NCBI GenBank assembly: GCA_016287675.1
Contig: JAEFAR010000006.1
Coordinates: 1-64,000 of the forward strand
Source of the DNA: Lachnospiraceae bacterium
Lineage (GTDB): Bacteria > Bacillota > Clostridia > Lachnospirales > Lachnospiraceae
Direction of reading: 5' to 3'
DNA length: 64,000 nucleotides
Positions 7,572 to 16,121 of this stretch are shown piece after piece. A model generated the notes under the pieces. That model was not told the DNA's origin, made no database searches, and worked only from the letters and a program-made list of their open reading frames with translations. Each line of letters begins with the position of its first letter. Position 1 is the stretch's first letter. The position numbers and the translations under genes were made by a program.

Positions 7572-10571
7572 ATGGAAATGGATTACAAATGGTTGTCCGA
7601 CCCCACTGTTTTCAACATTAACAGAGTTGAGGCACACTCAAATCACAACTTCAGCGGCTGTCAGAAAAAGCTGAACGGGATCTGGAAGATGCATTATGCA
7701 AAGAATCTTTCCCTCACTCCCGCCGGATTCTGGAAGGAAGGCTTTGATCTTACGGGCTTTGATGATGTGACTGTTCCCCTGCCGATCCAGATGCAGGGCT
7801 ACGGAAACACGGCTTACAATAATTTCATGTATCCCTGGGACGGACATGAGAAAGTAAAGAACGGAGACGTTCCGAAGAAGTTTAACCCTACCGCAAGTTA
7901 TGTTAAGGAATTCATTCCCGAAAAGGAAATGGAAGGACAGAGAGTATTTTTGAGCTTTGCGGGAGCGGAGAGCGGAATGGCTCTTTGGGTCAACGGCATT
8001 TTCATAGGCTATTCGGAGGATTCCTTCACACCTCACGACTTTGAGATCACAAAAGCAGTCAGATTCAACGAAGTGAACCGTCTTGCGGTCCAGGTCTATC
8101 GTTTCACATCTTCCAGCTGGCTTGAAGACCAGGATTTCTTCAGATTTTCCGGACTTTTCAGGGATGTGACTCTCTATTCGATCCCTGAGATGCACATCTT
8201 TGACATCTTTGCAAAAGCAAAGCTTGACAGGGACAATGTAAACGGAACACTGGATCTGGAGCTTACTCTGGATGCTTCCGATAAGGAAAAGGCTGTTGCG
8301 GAGATCACCGTAAGAAGTCTGGAAGAAGAGATCATGAAGGCTGAAATGCCTGTGGTCAAAGGAAAGAACAATAAGGAATTCAAGGTGGGAGAGGTCGCAG
8401 CCTGGAGCGCTGAGTATCCCAACCTTTATGAGCTTTGCATAGTGCTTAAGAATGAAAAGGGAGAAGCTGTTGAAACCTGCACCCAGAAAATCGGCTTCAG
8501 ACGCTTCGAACTTGAAAACGGCATTCTTAAACTGAACGGAAAAAGGATCATCTTTAACGGCGTGAACCGCCATGAGATGAGCTGTGAGACGGGACGCACC
8601 GTTTCCTACGAAGACACTGAAAATGACATCATCAACATGAAGAGGCACAACATCAACGCCATCCGTACATGCCATTATCCCGATCAGACCTTTGTTTACG
8701 ATCTTTGCGACAAGTACGGTATCTACGTTATCGACGAGTGCAATCTTGAGACCCACGGAACCTGGTCTGTTACCGGAAAGCCCGATGAAAACACGCTTCC
8801 CGGAAGCATCGCCGCATGGAAGGATGTGTGCCTTGACAGAGCAAAGTCATTGCAGGAAAGAGACAAGAACCACGCCTGCGTCCTTTTCTGGTCCTGCGGT
8901 AACGAATCCTGCGGAGGAAAGAACATCTGGCTCATGTCACAGCTCTTTAAGGGAAGAGACGACACGAGACTTGTTCATTACGAAGGCATATGCCACGACC
9001 GCACCTATAATGACACTTCCGATGTTGAAAGCCAGATGTACACAAAGCCCTGGGACATCAGGAAATTCCTTGAAGAGCATCCCGAAAAGCCCTTCATATG
9101 CTGCGAGTATATGCATGCAATGGGCAACTCCCTGGGAGCAATGGACGAGTACACTGACATGACCCACGAAGTGGAGCGCTATCAGGGCGGCTTTATCTGG
9201 GACTACATCGATCAGGCTTTCAGAAAGAAGAACCGTTACGGCGAAGATTTTATGGGCTACGGCGGTGATTTTGACGACAGACCCAATGACTTCAATTTCT
9301 GCGGAGACGGTATCGTTTTTGCGGACAGGACCAACAGCCCCAAGATGCAGGATGTGAAGTACAATTACCAGAACATCGGCATCAGCTTTAAGGACAACAA
9401 GGCGATCGTAAAGAATTACTTCCTTTTCACGGATCTCAGAGAATTTGCCTGCACGCTGATCCTTCAGAGAAACGGTGCAGAGATCGCAAGAGAGGGAAGA
9501 AATGTGAAGGCTGCTCCCGGAGAAACGGTGGAAGTGGAACTCTTTGACAGAGCATCTTCCCTGTTTGAAAAGGAAGGTGAGTACACCACAACGGTTTCCT
9601 TTACATTGTGCGAGGACAATGACTGGGCTGAAAGCGGCTATGAGATCGCTTTCGGACAGGACAGCTTCACTGTTGGGACCGAGATCGTGGGACTGGACAT
9701 GCTGACCGAAAGAAGGGAAAAGCCCGTTCGTAAGCTTGAGATCGTTGATTGTGATTACAATTACACCTTTAGGGGTGAGAACTTCGAATACATCTTTTCA
9801 AAGCGTCAGGGAGGCTTCCTCTCCATGAGAGTGAACGGCAGGGAGATGTTTGACCTTGCTCCGAAGCCGAATTTCTGGAGAGCACCTACGGACAATGATA
9901 TGGGAAACCGTATGGTACTCCGTATGGGACAGTGGGAACTTTCCAGCCGTTACAATGCAGTGGTTGATTTTAAGGCCGAAGGGAACACTGTAACCTTTAC
10001 TCACCTTCTGGGCGGACACAAGGATGTTTTCATGCAGAGTTCCTACACTGTGAGCGACGACGGCACGGTAAAGATCACCATGGATCTTCCCGCGATCCCC
10101 GACGGACAGGATCTTCCCGCCTTCGGAATGATGTTCACTCTGCCTGCGGATTATGAGAATGTCAGATACTACGGCGAAGGTCCCGATGAGTGTATGATAG
10201 ACAGAAGAAAAGGTGCGAAACTCGGTATCTTTGATTTCAAGGCTTCCGAGAATTTCACTCCCTATCTCATGCCTCAGGAATGCGGTAACAGAACCGGAGT
10301 CCGCATGGCGAGCGTTACTGACGAAAGAGGTCACGGCATTATGCTGGCTTCGAAGAACATGGAGCTTTCGGTGCTTCCTTACACTCCTTTTGAGGTTGAG
10401 AATGCATTGCACATCCATGAGCTTCCCGACATCCACCACACTGTGATCCGCGCAAATCTCATCCAGATGGGCGTGGGAGGAGACGACTCCTGGGGAGCAA
10501 AGACCCACGAGCAGTACGTGATCAAGAGCGATAAGGGAATGCATTTTGAGTTTTATGTGGCGGGGGTATAA
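7572..10571 (+). CDS. lacZ: Beta-galactosidase, glycoside hydrolase family 2 (LacZ type)
   Basis: A 999-residue cytoplasmic enzyme that hydrolyses terminal beta-galactosides such as lactose or galactobiose. The five LacZ-type domains are recognisable: jelly-roll (about 40-220), immunoglobulin-like (about 220-320), TIM barrel (about 320-610), and a C-terminal beta-sandwich (about 720-995). Acid/base is Glu445 in FWSCGNES, nucleophile Glu512 in ICCEYMHAMGN; the CHYPDQTFVYDLCDKYG segment precedes them. No signal peptide, so it would act on imported oligosaccharide. The AAGGAG ribosome site is eight bases before the ATG. It has its own promoter and operator and faces away from the glycan operon, with which it probably cooperates. 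Confidence 0.97.
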   Translation: MEMDYKWLSDPTVFNINRVEAHSNHNFSGCQKKLNGIWKMHYAKNLSLTPAGFWKEGFDLTGFDDVTVPLPIQMQGYGNTAYNNFMYPWDGHEKVKNGDVPKKFNPTASYVKEFIPEKEMEGQRVFLSFAGAESGMALWVNGIFIGYSEDSFTPHDFEITKAVRFNEVNRLAVQVYRFTSSSWLEDQDFFRFSGLFRDVTLYSIPEMHIFDIFAKAKLDRDNVNGTLDLELTLDASDKEKAVAEITVRSLEEEIMKAEMPVVKGKNNKEFKVGEVAAWSAEYPNLYELCIVLKNEKGEAVETCTQKIGFRRFELENGILKLNGKRIIFNGVNRHEMSCETGRTVSYEDTENDIINMKRHNINAIRTCHYPDQTFVYDLCDKYGIYVIDECNLETHGTWSVTGKPDENTLPGSIAAWKDVCLDRAKSLQERDKNHACVLFWSCGNESCGGKNIWLMSQLFKGRDDTRLVHYEGICHDRTYNDTSDVESQMYTKPWDIRKFLEEHPEKPFICCEYMHAMGNSLGAMDEYTDMTHEVERYQGGFIWDYIDQAFRKKNRYGEDFMGYGGDFDDRPNDFNFCGDGIVFADRTNSPKMQDVKYNYQNIGISFKDNKAIVKNYFLFTDLREFACTLILQRNGAEIAREGRNVKAAPGETVEVELFDRASSLFEKEGEYTTTVSFTLCEDNDWAESGYEIAFGQDSFTVGTEIVGLDMLTERREKPVRKLEIVDCDYNYTFRGENFEYIFSKRQGGFLSMRVNGREMFDLAPKPNFWRAPTDNDMGNRMVLRMGQWELSSRYNAVVDFKAEGNTVTFTHLLGGHKDVFMQSSYTVSDDGTVKITMDLPAIPDGQDLPAFGMMFTLPADYENVRYYGEGPDECMIDRRKGAKLGIFDFKASENFTPYLMPQECGNRTGVRMASVTDERGHGIMLASKNMELSVLPYTPFEVENALHIHELPDIHHTVIRANLIQMGVGGDDSWGAKTHEQYVIKSDKGMHFEFYVAGV

Positions 10572-10576
10572 AAGTA

Positions 10577-10766
10577 AGAAACTATTCGCAGCGGCCGTTC
10601 AACCTGCACTCGCAGACCTTCCGCCTGCGGCGTAAGTCGCTTCTTAAGAAGCTGTTGTCTGCTTCGTGTACGTTGAACAGCCTTCCCACAATAAAACAAA
10701 GGAGTTTCCCCTTGAAAGCAAGCTTTCGGGGAAGACTCCTTTATTTTATTGCTGCGAATAGTTTCT
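10577..10766. repeat. Nested palindromic intergenic element 1 (16-bp terminal inverted repeat)
   Basis: The 193-base gap between two convergent genes is almost entirely palindromic. The outer arms are a perfect 16-bp inverted repeat (10577-10592 and 10751-10766); the right arm includes two bases of the stop codon of the FliK-like gene. Inside, stem GGCCGTTCAAC/GTTGAACAGCC (10593-10603, 10672-10682, one mismatch) and GCAGAC/GTCTGC (10612-10617, 10657-10662) enclose two hairpins, CCGCCTGCGG (10621-10630) and GCTTCTTAAGAAGC (10639-10652). A terminator hairpin follows. The same plan recurs at 33202-33412 on the other strand. Confidence 0.8.
10698..10742. terminator. Bidirectional terminator between lacZ and the FliK-like gene
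   Basis: Long stem AAAGGAGT...ACTCCTTT continued by CCCC/GGGG and GAAAG/CTTTC. It is followed on the plus strand by TTATTTTATT and on the minus strand by GTTTTATT, so it can serve both convergent genes. It is embedded in palindromic element 1. Confidence 0.85.
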
Positions 10767-12363
10767 ATGCGCGCATGTCGAAGCTGAATCTGCTTACCAA
10801 TGACGGGGAATGAGCTTCCAGAAACTGTGTGAGTAGCGGAGGTTCATTCTCCTTTTTTTCACTTACGTTTACATCGCAGTTTAACGAGTACCCTTTCTTT
10901 GCAAGGGCTTCCGCAAGAGCGGGGACTTCCGAAGAAAAGACTTCCTTTGAGTTTTCCGTTGCGGCGGAGATCGTAACTGCTGCATTTTTGCCTGTAAGTT
11001 TTATCAAAATGTCGGTTTCCCCCAGATTGTCCAGATCCAGATGGAGGAGGGCACTGACGGTGTCGCCTGCCTTAAAGGCTCTCTTTTTTTCGTAGACGTA
11101 AAGATCTCCTCTTGCGTTTTCTTCTTTAAGCTTTATGGGAAGCTGAACGTAGGGAAAAACGTTGTTCACGGAGTCCATGAATTTAAGGGTGGAAGAAAGC
11201 CTGGCGGCGTGGGTCTGAGGCTGGGACTTTGCGGCTGCCTCTTTTACGTTCTCGGCTGACTGTGCTGCCACTTTTTCCTCGAGCTTTTTAAGCTTTTCGG
11301 AAACGCTTTCCAGTTTTTCGTAGAGATCTTTGACCTTCTTCGGGTCTCCGAAATCCTTGAGAGGAAGATGAAGGGCAGAATGGATCTTATCCGGCGAAGG
11401 TTTTGCTTCCGTATCCGAAATCGGTCTGTCAGCCTCAGTGCTTTCAAAGGTCCGGGGGACAAGATCTTCTTTGCTGCTTTCCGCAGGCTGAGCCTTTTCC
11501 TGGATTTCTCCGTTCTTCAAAGGAACAGTGTCTGTTTCCTGACCTTCAGGTGACATTTTGGCAAAAGGAACAGTAACATTTTCTTCCGTTTGAGCTTTCG
11601 TAGGGGGCTCTTGGGGTGCATCAGCCGCAGCTTCCGGATTTACCGACAGCATTTCCGTTATCAGACCTTTGAGTTCTGTCTTTAGTTCTTCCTTTTGCAG
11701 ACCTTCGGGGAGCGCTTCTATGCTTTCCGATACTTCCGTAACCGAAGCGGCAAATTCCGCCACAGGTTCGGAATTACCGAAATCACGATAGATCTCGATG
11801 TTTTCTTTGGTCATGGGGATCTTCGCTATGTCCATGAGGACAAGATCCTTTATGGGAACATTGGGATACCTTGCGGACAAAGCAAGGAATCTTTTTATAT
11901 TACTTTCGTTAATGGGCCGGGAATGGAGCATCAGTTCCTTGACGACATTTTCAGACCGCTCGGTGGGAGTGATGCCTGCAGCTGAAAGAGCCTTGTGCAC
12001 TGCTTTTTGAGTCTGTGTGTCCTCGCTGTTTTCGCCTCCCGCAAGTTTGAGGGTGACGATCTTTCCTTCCTTGCCCGCAACGATAAACTCTGCGGTGTCC
12101 CCGATGGAAAGAGGGAGAGGAGTAGCCGTTCTGGCATTCAGCTTATCTCCCGAAAGGAGCTGCAGAAGGATGCTGTCCTGACGAAGATCCAGAACCTTCC
12201 CCTTTACCCGGCTGCTTTCACCGGGCAGGAGAGTCTCCAAAAGCTCTGCCGTTTCCGCAGCCTTTATCTCCTTAATGGGAAGTTCGGTGTTCCGCAGGTC
12301 TTTCGGAGCTTTCGGGTCGAGGTTTTTATACAGGTTTTGCATGATATTTTCCAAAATCGTCAT
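10765..12363 (-). CDS. FliK-like protein (flagellar hook-length control family C-terminal domain)
   Basis: A 532-residue protein. The N-terminal third (about 1-230) has a small beta-rich segment (VKGKVLDLRQDSILLQLLSG) and a helical region; residues about 230-370 are low-complexity, rich in Glu, Lys and Pro, as in FliK linkers. The C-terminal 120 residues (GDLYVYEKKRAFKAGDTV, LDLDNLGETDILIKLTGK) match the FliK C-terminal domain, which in flagellar secretion switches substrate specificity. No other flagellar structural genes are adjacent. The upstream start at 12390 is possible, but GGGAG five bases before the ATG at 12363 favours the shorter form. It converges with lacZ. Confidence 0.7.
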   Translation of the reverse strand: MTILENIMQNLYKNLDPKAPKDLRNTELPIKEIKAAETAELLETLLPGESSRVKGKVLDLRQDSILLQLLSGDKLNARTATPLPLSIGDTAEFIVAGKEGKIVTLKLAGGENSEDTQTQKAVHKALSAAGITPTERSENVVKELMLHSRPINESNIKRFLALSARYPNVPIKDLVLMDIAKIPMTKENIEIYRDFGNSEPVAEFAASVTEVSESIEALPEGLQKEELKTELKGLITEMLSVNPEAAADAPQEPPTKAQTEENVTVPFAKMSPEGQETDTVPLKNGEIQEKAQPAESSKEDLVPRTFESTEADRPISDTEAKPSPDKIHSALHLPLKDFGDPKKVKDLYEKLESVSEKLKKLEEKVAAQSAENVKEAAAKSQPQTHAARLSSTLKFMDSVNNVFPYVQLPIKLKEENARGDLYVYEKKRAFKAGDTVSALLHLDLDNLGETDILIKLTGKNAAVTISAATENSKEVFSSEVPALAEALAKKGYSLNCDVNVSEKKENEPPLLTQFLEAHSPSLVSRFSFDMRA

Positions 12364-12431
12364 AGGGACTCCCTTTTTGAATGATGACATTCTCTGTATA
12401 CTATATCGGAAAAAAATTAAAAAATAAAATG

Positions 12432-12460
12432 TTGTTAAAGTTTTTTAAATGTGATAGAAT
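12432..12460 (+). promoter_or_regulatory. Promoter of tRNA-Gly
   Basis: TTGTTA (12432-12437), 17-base spacer, TAGAAT (12455-12460), 20 bases before the tRNA. It may also feed the histidine kinase gene downstream. Confidence 0.65.
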
Positions 12461-12479
12461 CATTCACTGTAACAACCAA

Positions 12480-12550
12480 GCAGGCGTGGTTTATCGGTAG
12501 AATATTGGCTTCCCAAGCCGACGGGACGGGTTCGACTCCCGCCGCCTGCT
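12480..12550 (+). tRNA. tRNA-Gly (CCC)
   Basis: A 71-base cloverleaf: acceptor GCAGGCG/CGCCTGC with discriminator T, anticodon stem TTGGC/GCCGA and loop TTCCCAA giving anticodon CCC. T loop is TTCGACT. The T stem ACGGG/CCCGC has an A-C mismatch at its outer pair (49-65). CCA is not encoded. Confidence 0.93.
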
Positions 12551-12557
12551 TTTTGAT

Positions 12558-12608
12558 TGCGGACATTATCGATCTTTCTCTTTTTCGGGAAAGCTGTATT
12601 TGTCCGCA
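12558..12608 (+). other. Hairpin after tRNA-Gly, in the leader of the kinase gene
   Basis: Inverted repeat TGCGGACA/TGTCCGCA (12558-12565, 12601-12608) with an inner CTTTC/GAAAG pair. There is no following T run, so it is a processing or stability hairpin rather than a clear terminator. Confidence 0.5.
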
Positions 12609-12639
12609 TTATTGCTATTAAGGGGGAAAGGAGGGTAAA

Positions 12640-13947
12640 ATGTACGACGCGGATGTTTTGATCACATTGAGCTATGCAAGCGCTGCTTTTGTATTTGTTC
12701 TTTTTGTATACAATCTTTTCAAGTACGATAAGTATGACAAATCGGACTATTTCTTTTCGCTGATCTGCGGGATCATCTTTCTCCAATTACTCAGCAATGC
12801 ACCCTTTGATCTCTGCGGCGGGCTTGAAAGGCCCTGGTACCCGTATGTACTGAATTCCGTGACTTTTGCCCAGTTTGCCCTCGGCGGTCCTCTTTCACTG
12901 ATCTACACCAATTACCTGAGCTGCTACCTGAAGCTTGATGCGAATAAAAGAAAAAAGATCAGGATCAGTATGTTTGAGTACGGTATAGTTTATGAAACCC
13001 TTGTTTTGCTCAATCTCAAGTTTGGGTATTATTATACCATAAATGATCAAAATGAGTACATCCGCGGTGAATACTGGGCAGTTTCCCAGCTGCTGGCGGT
13101 TTTACCCATCATTTTGGACATCTACCTTTTCATTAAATACAGAAGAAACATTTACAAAAGTGCATGGATCGGAACCATTATCTACCTGGGGCTTCCTGTT
13201 ATGGGTTCCCTTATCCAGCTTAAAACAGGCTGGCCCATAACTTTTTGCTTTGCAGCCATCGGTGTCTATATTCTTTTCTTTAACATTAAATCCGAGCAGG
13301 CATTTATGCTTGAAAGACAGCAGAAAGAGCTGGCAGAGAGCAGGATCTCCATTATGCTGAGTCAGATCCAGCCTCATTTCATGTACAATTCCCTGACGAC
13401 CATAGCTGCGCTCTGCGACAAGAATCCTGCGGAAGCGAAGAGGGCAACACTGAACTTTTCCAGATACTTGAGAAAGAACATAGATTCCGTCAACAAACGT
13501 ATGCCTGTTCCTTTTGACAGCGAACTGGAGCATGTGAGCACCTATCTTGAACTTGAGAAGTTGCGCTTCGGGGACAGATTAAAGGTGGTAATGGACATTC
13601 AGAGTACGGACTTCCTGATCCCGCCCCTGACCATCCAGCCCCTGGCGGAAAATGCGGTGAAGCATGGCATATGCAACAAGACTGAGGGCGTCGGAACCCT
13701 TACCATTGCCACCAGGGAAAAGGAAACCTGCTATGAGATCACCATCGCCGATGACGGCATAGGATTTGAAGCAGGACAGAAAGTGGAGGATGGCAAGGAA
13801 CATATAGGAATGGAAAACGTCCGGGACAGGCTTAAAGCTATGTCCAACGCAACCATGAAAGTCGAAAGCATAGTGGGACTGGGCACAGTGATCACTGTCA
13901 CCATTCCCAAGAAGAATGCTTCCATTATGGAAAAAAACATGATATGA
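12640..13947 (+). CDS. LytS-type sensor histidine kinase (multi-pass membrane, GHKL ATPase)
   Basis: A 435-residue membrane kinase. The first 220 residues contain about six hydrophobic helices (SYASAAFVFVLFVYNLF, FFSLICGIIFLQLL, and so on) without a recognisable periplasmic domain. A linker leads to the His_kinase dimerisation motif SQIQPHFMYNSLTTIAALC (about 240-260) with the phospho-acceptor His in QPHF. The ATPase domain shows the N box LAENAVKHG and G boxes IADDGIGFE and GMENVRDRL. A strong ribosome site (AAAGGAGGG) precedes the ATG. No response regulator is next to it; the next gene overlaps its stop by four bases, implying translational coupling with a DUF3810 protein. Confidence 0.92.
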   Translation: MYDADVLITLSYASAAFVFVLFVYNLFKYDKYDKSDYFFSLICGIIFLQLLSNAPFDLCGGLERPWYPYVLNSVTFAQFALGGPLSLIYTNYLSCYLKLDANKRKKIRISMFEYGIVYETLVLLNLKFGYYYTINDQNEYIRGEYWAVSQLLAVLPIILDIYLFIKYRRNIYKSAWIGTIIYLGLPVMGSLIQLKTGWPITFCFAAIGVYILFFNIKSEQAFMLERQQKELAESRISIMLSQIQPHFMYNSLTTIAALCDKNPAEAKRATLNFSRYLRKNIDSVNKRMPVPFDSELEHVSTYLELEKLRFGDRLKVVMDIQSTDFLIPPLTIQPLAENAVKHGICNKTEGVGTLTIATREKETCYEITIADDGIGFEAGQKVEDGKEHIGMENVRDRLKAMSNATMKVESIVGLGTVITVTIPKKNASIMEKNMI

Positions 13948-15083
13948 GATCATTTGCGGATACTTTAAAAAGAACATTTTTAAGAAAGAGAACTTTAATA
14001 CTGCTGGCGGCCGTGATAGGGGAGATATGCCTTAAAATTGCGGAAAACAGCAGTTTTTTTGCGGAAGAGATCTTCGGAAAGCACATCTTTAAATGGATGT
14101 CGGTGGGAATCTCCGCAGTTACCGGGATCTTTCCTTTTTCCGTAGCGGAATTCTCCGTGCTGATAGCGCCCTTCCTTGCAATAGCGCTGATCGCCGGCTT
14201 CATCGTAAAAATAGTGAAAAACAAAAAGGAGAGGCTGTTTTTAAGCCTCACTTTCATCCTTAATGCCGCCTGCATCGCTTCCGTGGTGTGGTTCTTCTAT
14301 TGCTTCGGCTGCGGGATCAATTACTACAGAACACCTGTCAGTGAGCACTTCGGACTGGTCACCAGGGATTCCTCCGCCGAGGAACTGGCGGCGCTGCTTG
14401 GAGAACTGGCGGACGATGCGATATATGAAAGGTCTCAGCTCACGAGTTTTGATGAAAACGGGGTCTACAGACTCCCCGGAACACCGAGACAGCTGGGGAA
14501 GGAGGCAAAGAAAGCATATGAACGCTTTGCTGCAACCTATCCCATTTTCGGTGGGATGTACCCTGCACCCAAGAGCGTTATGCTGTCTCATCTCATGTCC
14601 TACACGGAGATAATTGGCCTCTATACCTGCTGGACCATGGAAGCCAATGTGGATGTGGACATTACGGACTACGAGATCGGATCCACCATGTGCCATGAAC
14701 TTGCTCATTTACGCGGATTTATCAGGGAAGATGAGGCAAATTTCATTTCCTATATGGTGTGTGCTGATTCTGACAACCATGATCTCAAGTACTCCGGTAC
14801 CATGCTTGCTTTTGTGTACACGGCCAATGCTCTTTCGGGAAAGAATCCGGATCTTTACGGTGAAACCATCGCCGCACATTACGATGAAGGAATGTGGCTG
14901 GATCTTGCCGCAAACCGCGAGTACTGGAAGCAGTTTGAGAGGGCAAAGGTGGTGGCGGAAGTGGCAAATGATCTGAATGACAGCTACTTAAAAGCCAATG
15001 AGCAGGAAGACGGAGTGGAGAGTTACGGAAGGGTAGTGGACCTGCTTCTCGCGAAATACAGAAAAGATCACTGTTTAGAGTGA
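13944..15083 (+). CDS. DUF3810 family membrane metalloprotease-like protein
   Basis: A 379-residue protein with three N-terminal hydrophobic helices (about 13-30, 45-95 and 105-125) and a C-terminal soluble domain holding HELAH (His251), the HExxH zinc-binding signature, followed by REDEANFISYMVC, a plausible third ligand region (Glu in EDEAN). This arrangement matches DUF3810 family proteins, of unknown substrate. It starts within the stop of the histidine kinase (ATGA overlap), so the kinase and this possible protease are probably made together. Confidence 0.8.
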   Translation: MRSFADTLKRTFLRKRTLILLAAVIGEICLKIAENSSFFAEEIFGKHIFKWMSVGISAVTGIFPFSVAEFSVLIAPFLAIALIAGFIVKIVKNKKERLFLSLTFILNAACIASVVWFFYCFGCGINYYRTPVSEHFGLVTRDSSAEELAALLGELADDAIYERSQLTSFDENGVYRLPGTPRQLGKEAKKAYERFAATYPIFGGMYPAPKSVMLSHLMSYTEIIGLYTCWTMEANVDVDITDYEIGSTMCHELAHLRGFIREDEANFISYMVCADSDNHDLKYSGTMLAFVYTANALSGKNPDLYGETIAAHYDEGMWLDLAANREYWKQFERAKVVAEVANDLNDSYLKANEQEDGVESYGRVVDLLLAKYRKDHCLE

Positions 15084-15266
15084 TTTAACTTTTGGGGTGT
15101 CTTTTGGACTTGAATTTTAATAATCATTGTTTTAAAATATTTAGCTGAACGTATGTAATATACTGCTTACATACAGTGCGAAGCACCAACATATGCAGCA
15201 AAGCTGCATATGTGTGAACAGCAATTGCAGAATATAAGTCAAAATTAATCCGGAGGAAAAGATTAA
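15084..15266 (+). promoter_or_regulatory. Intergenic leader with two strong hairpins
   Basis: Between the DUF3810 and DUF2225 genes. It holds an inverted repeat GTATGTAA/TTACATAC (15151-15158, 15167-15174) and a perfect 10-bp hairpin CATATGCAGC/GCTGCATATG with an AAA loop (15190-15212). Neither is followed by a T run. AT-rich sequence upstream could hold a promoter but no convincing -35/-10 pair is seen. Confidence 0.45.
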
Positions 15267-16121
15267 ATGGGATTATTCTCAGGACTTGAAGAGATCGGAA
15301 TGGGAGGCCTTTCCAATGTAAAGGTCTTTGAAGACGAAAAAGCCAAAACCGAAGCGGCACAAAAAAGAAGAAACGAGCCGGTAGAACTTAAGGAAGCCGA
15401 TTTCATTTTCGACAAAACCTACACCTGTCCTGTCTGCGACAGGGAATTTAAAGCAAAAACGGTAAGGACGGGAAAGGTGAAGCTGGTGGGATCCGACAGC
15501 GATCTGCGCCCGCGCTATCAGTTTGACACCCTCAAATATGATGCGCTCACATGCCCTAATTGCGGCTATTCCGTGCTCACAAGATATTTTAATGTAAATC
15601 CCACATCAGGTCAGCTGAAGCTCATCCGTGAGAATGTGTGCAAGGCATTCAAGGGCATTAAAGAACCTGCGGAGATCATGACCTATGATGATGCTCTTAC
15701 ACGCCACAAGCTTGCATTGCTCTGCGCGATCGTAAAGAGAGGAAAAGCCAGCGAAAAGGCTTACACCTGTCTCAAGATGGCGTGGCTTTTAAGAGGAAAG
15801 AGCGAGACTCTTCCCAAGGATACACCTAATCTCGAAGCAGTTAAAAAGGATCTGGCGGCACAGGAACTTGAAGCCATCACAAATGCCTACGAAGGATTTA
15901 CCGAGGCCTTTTCCAAGGAAAACTTCCCCATGTGCGGTATGGATGAAAACACCGTCACCTATCTTTCTGCCGAACTTGCAAGAAAGATAGGCAAGTATGA
16001 CGATGCACTGAGACTTTGTGCGAGAGTTATCACAGGCAAGAACGTGAACGACCGTCTCAAGGAAAAGGCACGTGATATGAAGGATCACATCTACGAAGAG
16101 ACCGGACGAAAGGACGGCTGA
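15267..16121 (+). CDS. DUF2225 family zinc-ribbon-like protein
   Basis: A 284-residue soluble protein. It has two CxxC pairs: CPVC at about residues 53-56 and CPNC at about residues 93-96, separated by the DLRPRYQFDTLKYDALTCP block characteristic of DUF2225. The C-terminal part is helical and TPR-like (KLALLCAIVKRGKASEKAYTCLKMAWLLRG, then KYDDALRLCARVI). Function unknown; the cysteines probably bind zinc. Ribosome site CGGAGGA. It is coupled to the next gene, whose ATG shares the last base of this stop codon. Confidence 0.85.
   Translation: MGLFSGLEEIGMGGLSNVKVFEDEKAKTEAAQKRRNEPVELKEADFIFDKTYTCPVCDREFKAKTVRTGKVKLVGSDSDLRPRYQFDTLKYDALTCPNCGYSVLTRYFNVNPTSGQLKLIRENVCKAFKGIKEPAEIMTYDDALTRHKLALLCAIVKRGKASEKAYTCLKMAWLLRGKSETLPKDTPNLEAVKKDLAAQELEAITNAYEGFTEAFSKENFPMCGMDENTVTYLSAELARKIGKYDDALRLCARVITGKNVNDRLKEKARDMKDHIYEETGRKDG

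Noticed and set aside
7638-8756. 372-codon open frame antisense to lacZ
   Set aside because: Shadow of the strongly coding lacZ frame; no motif or start signal.
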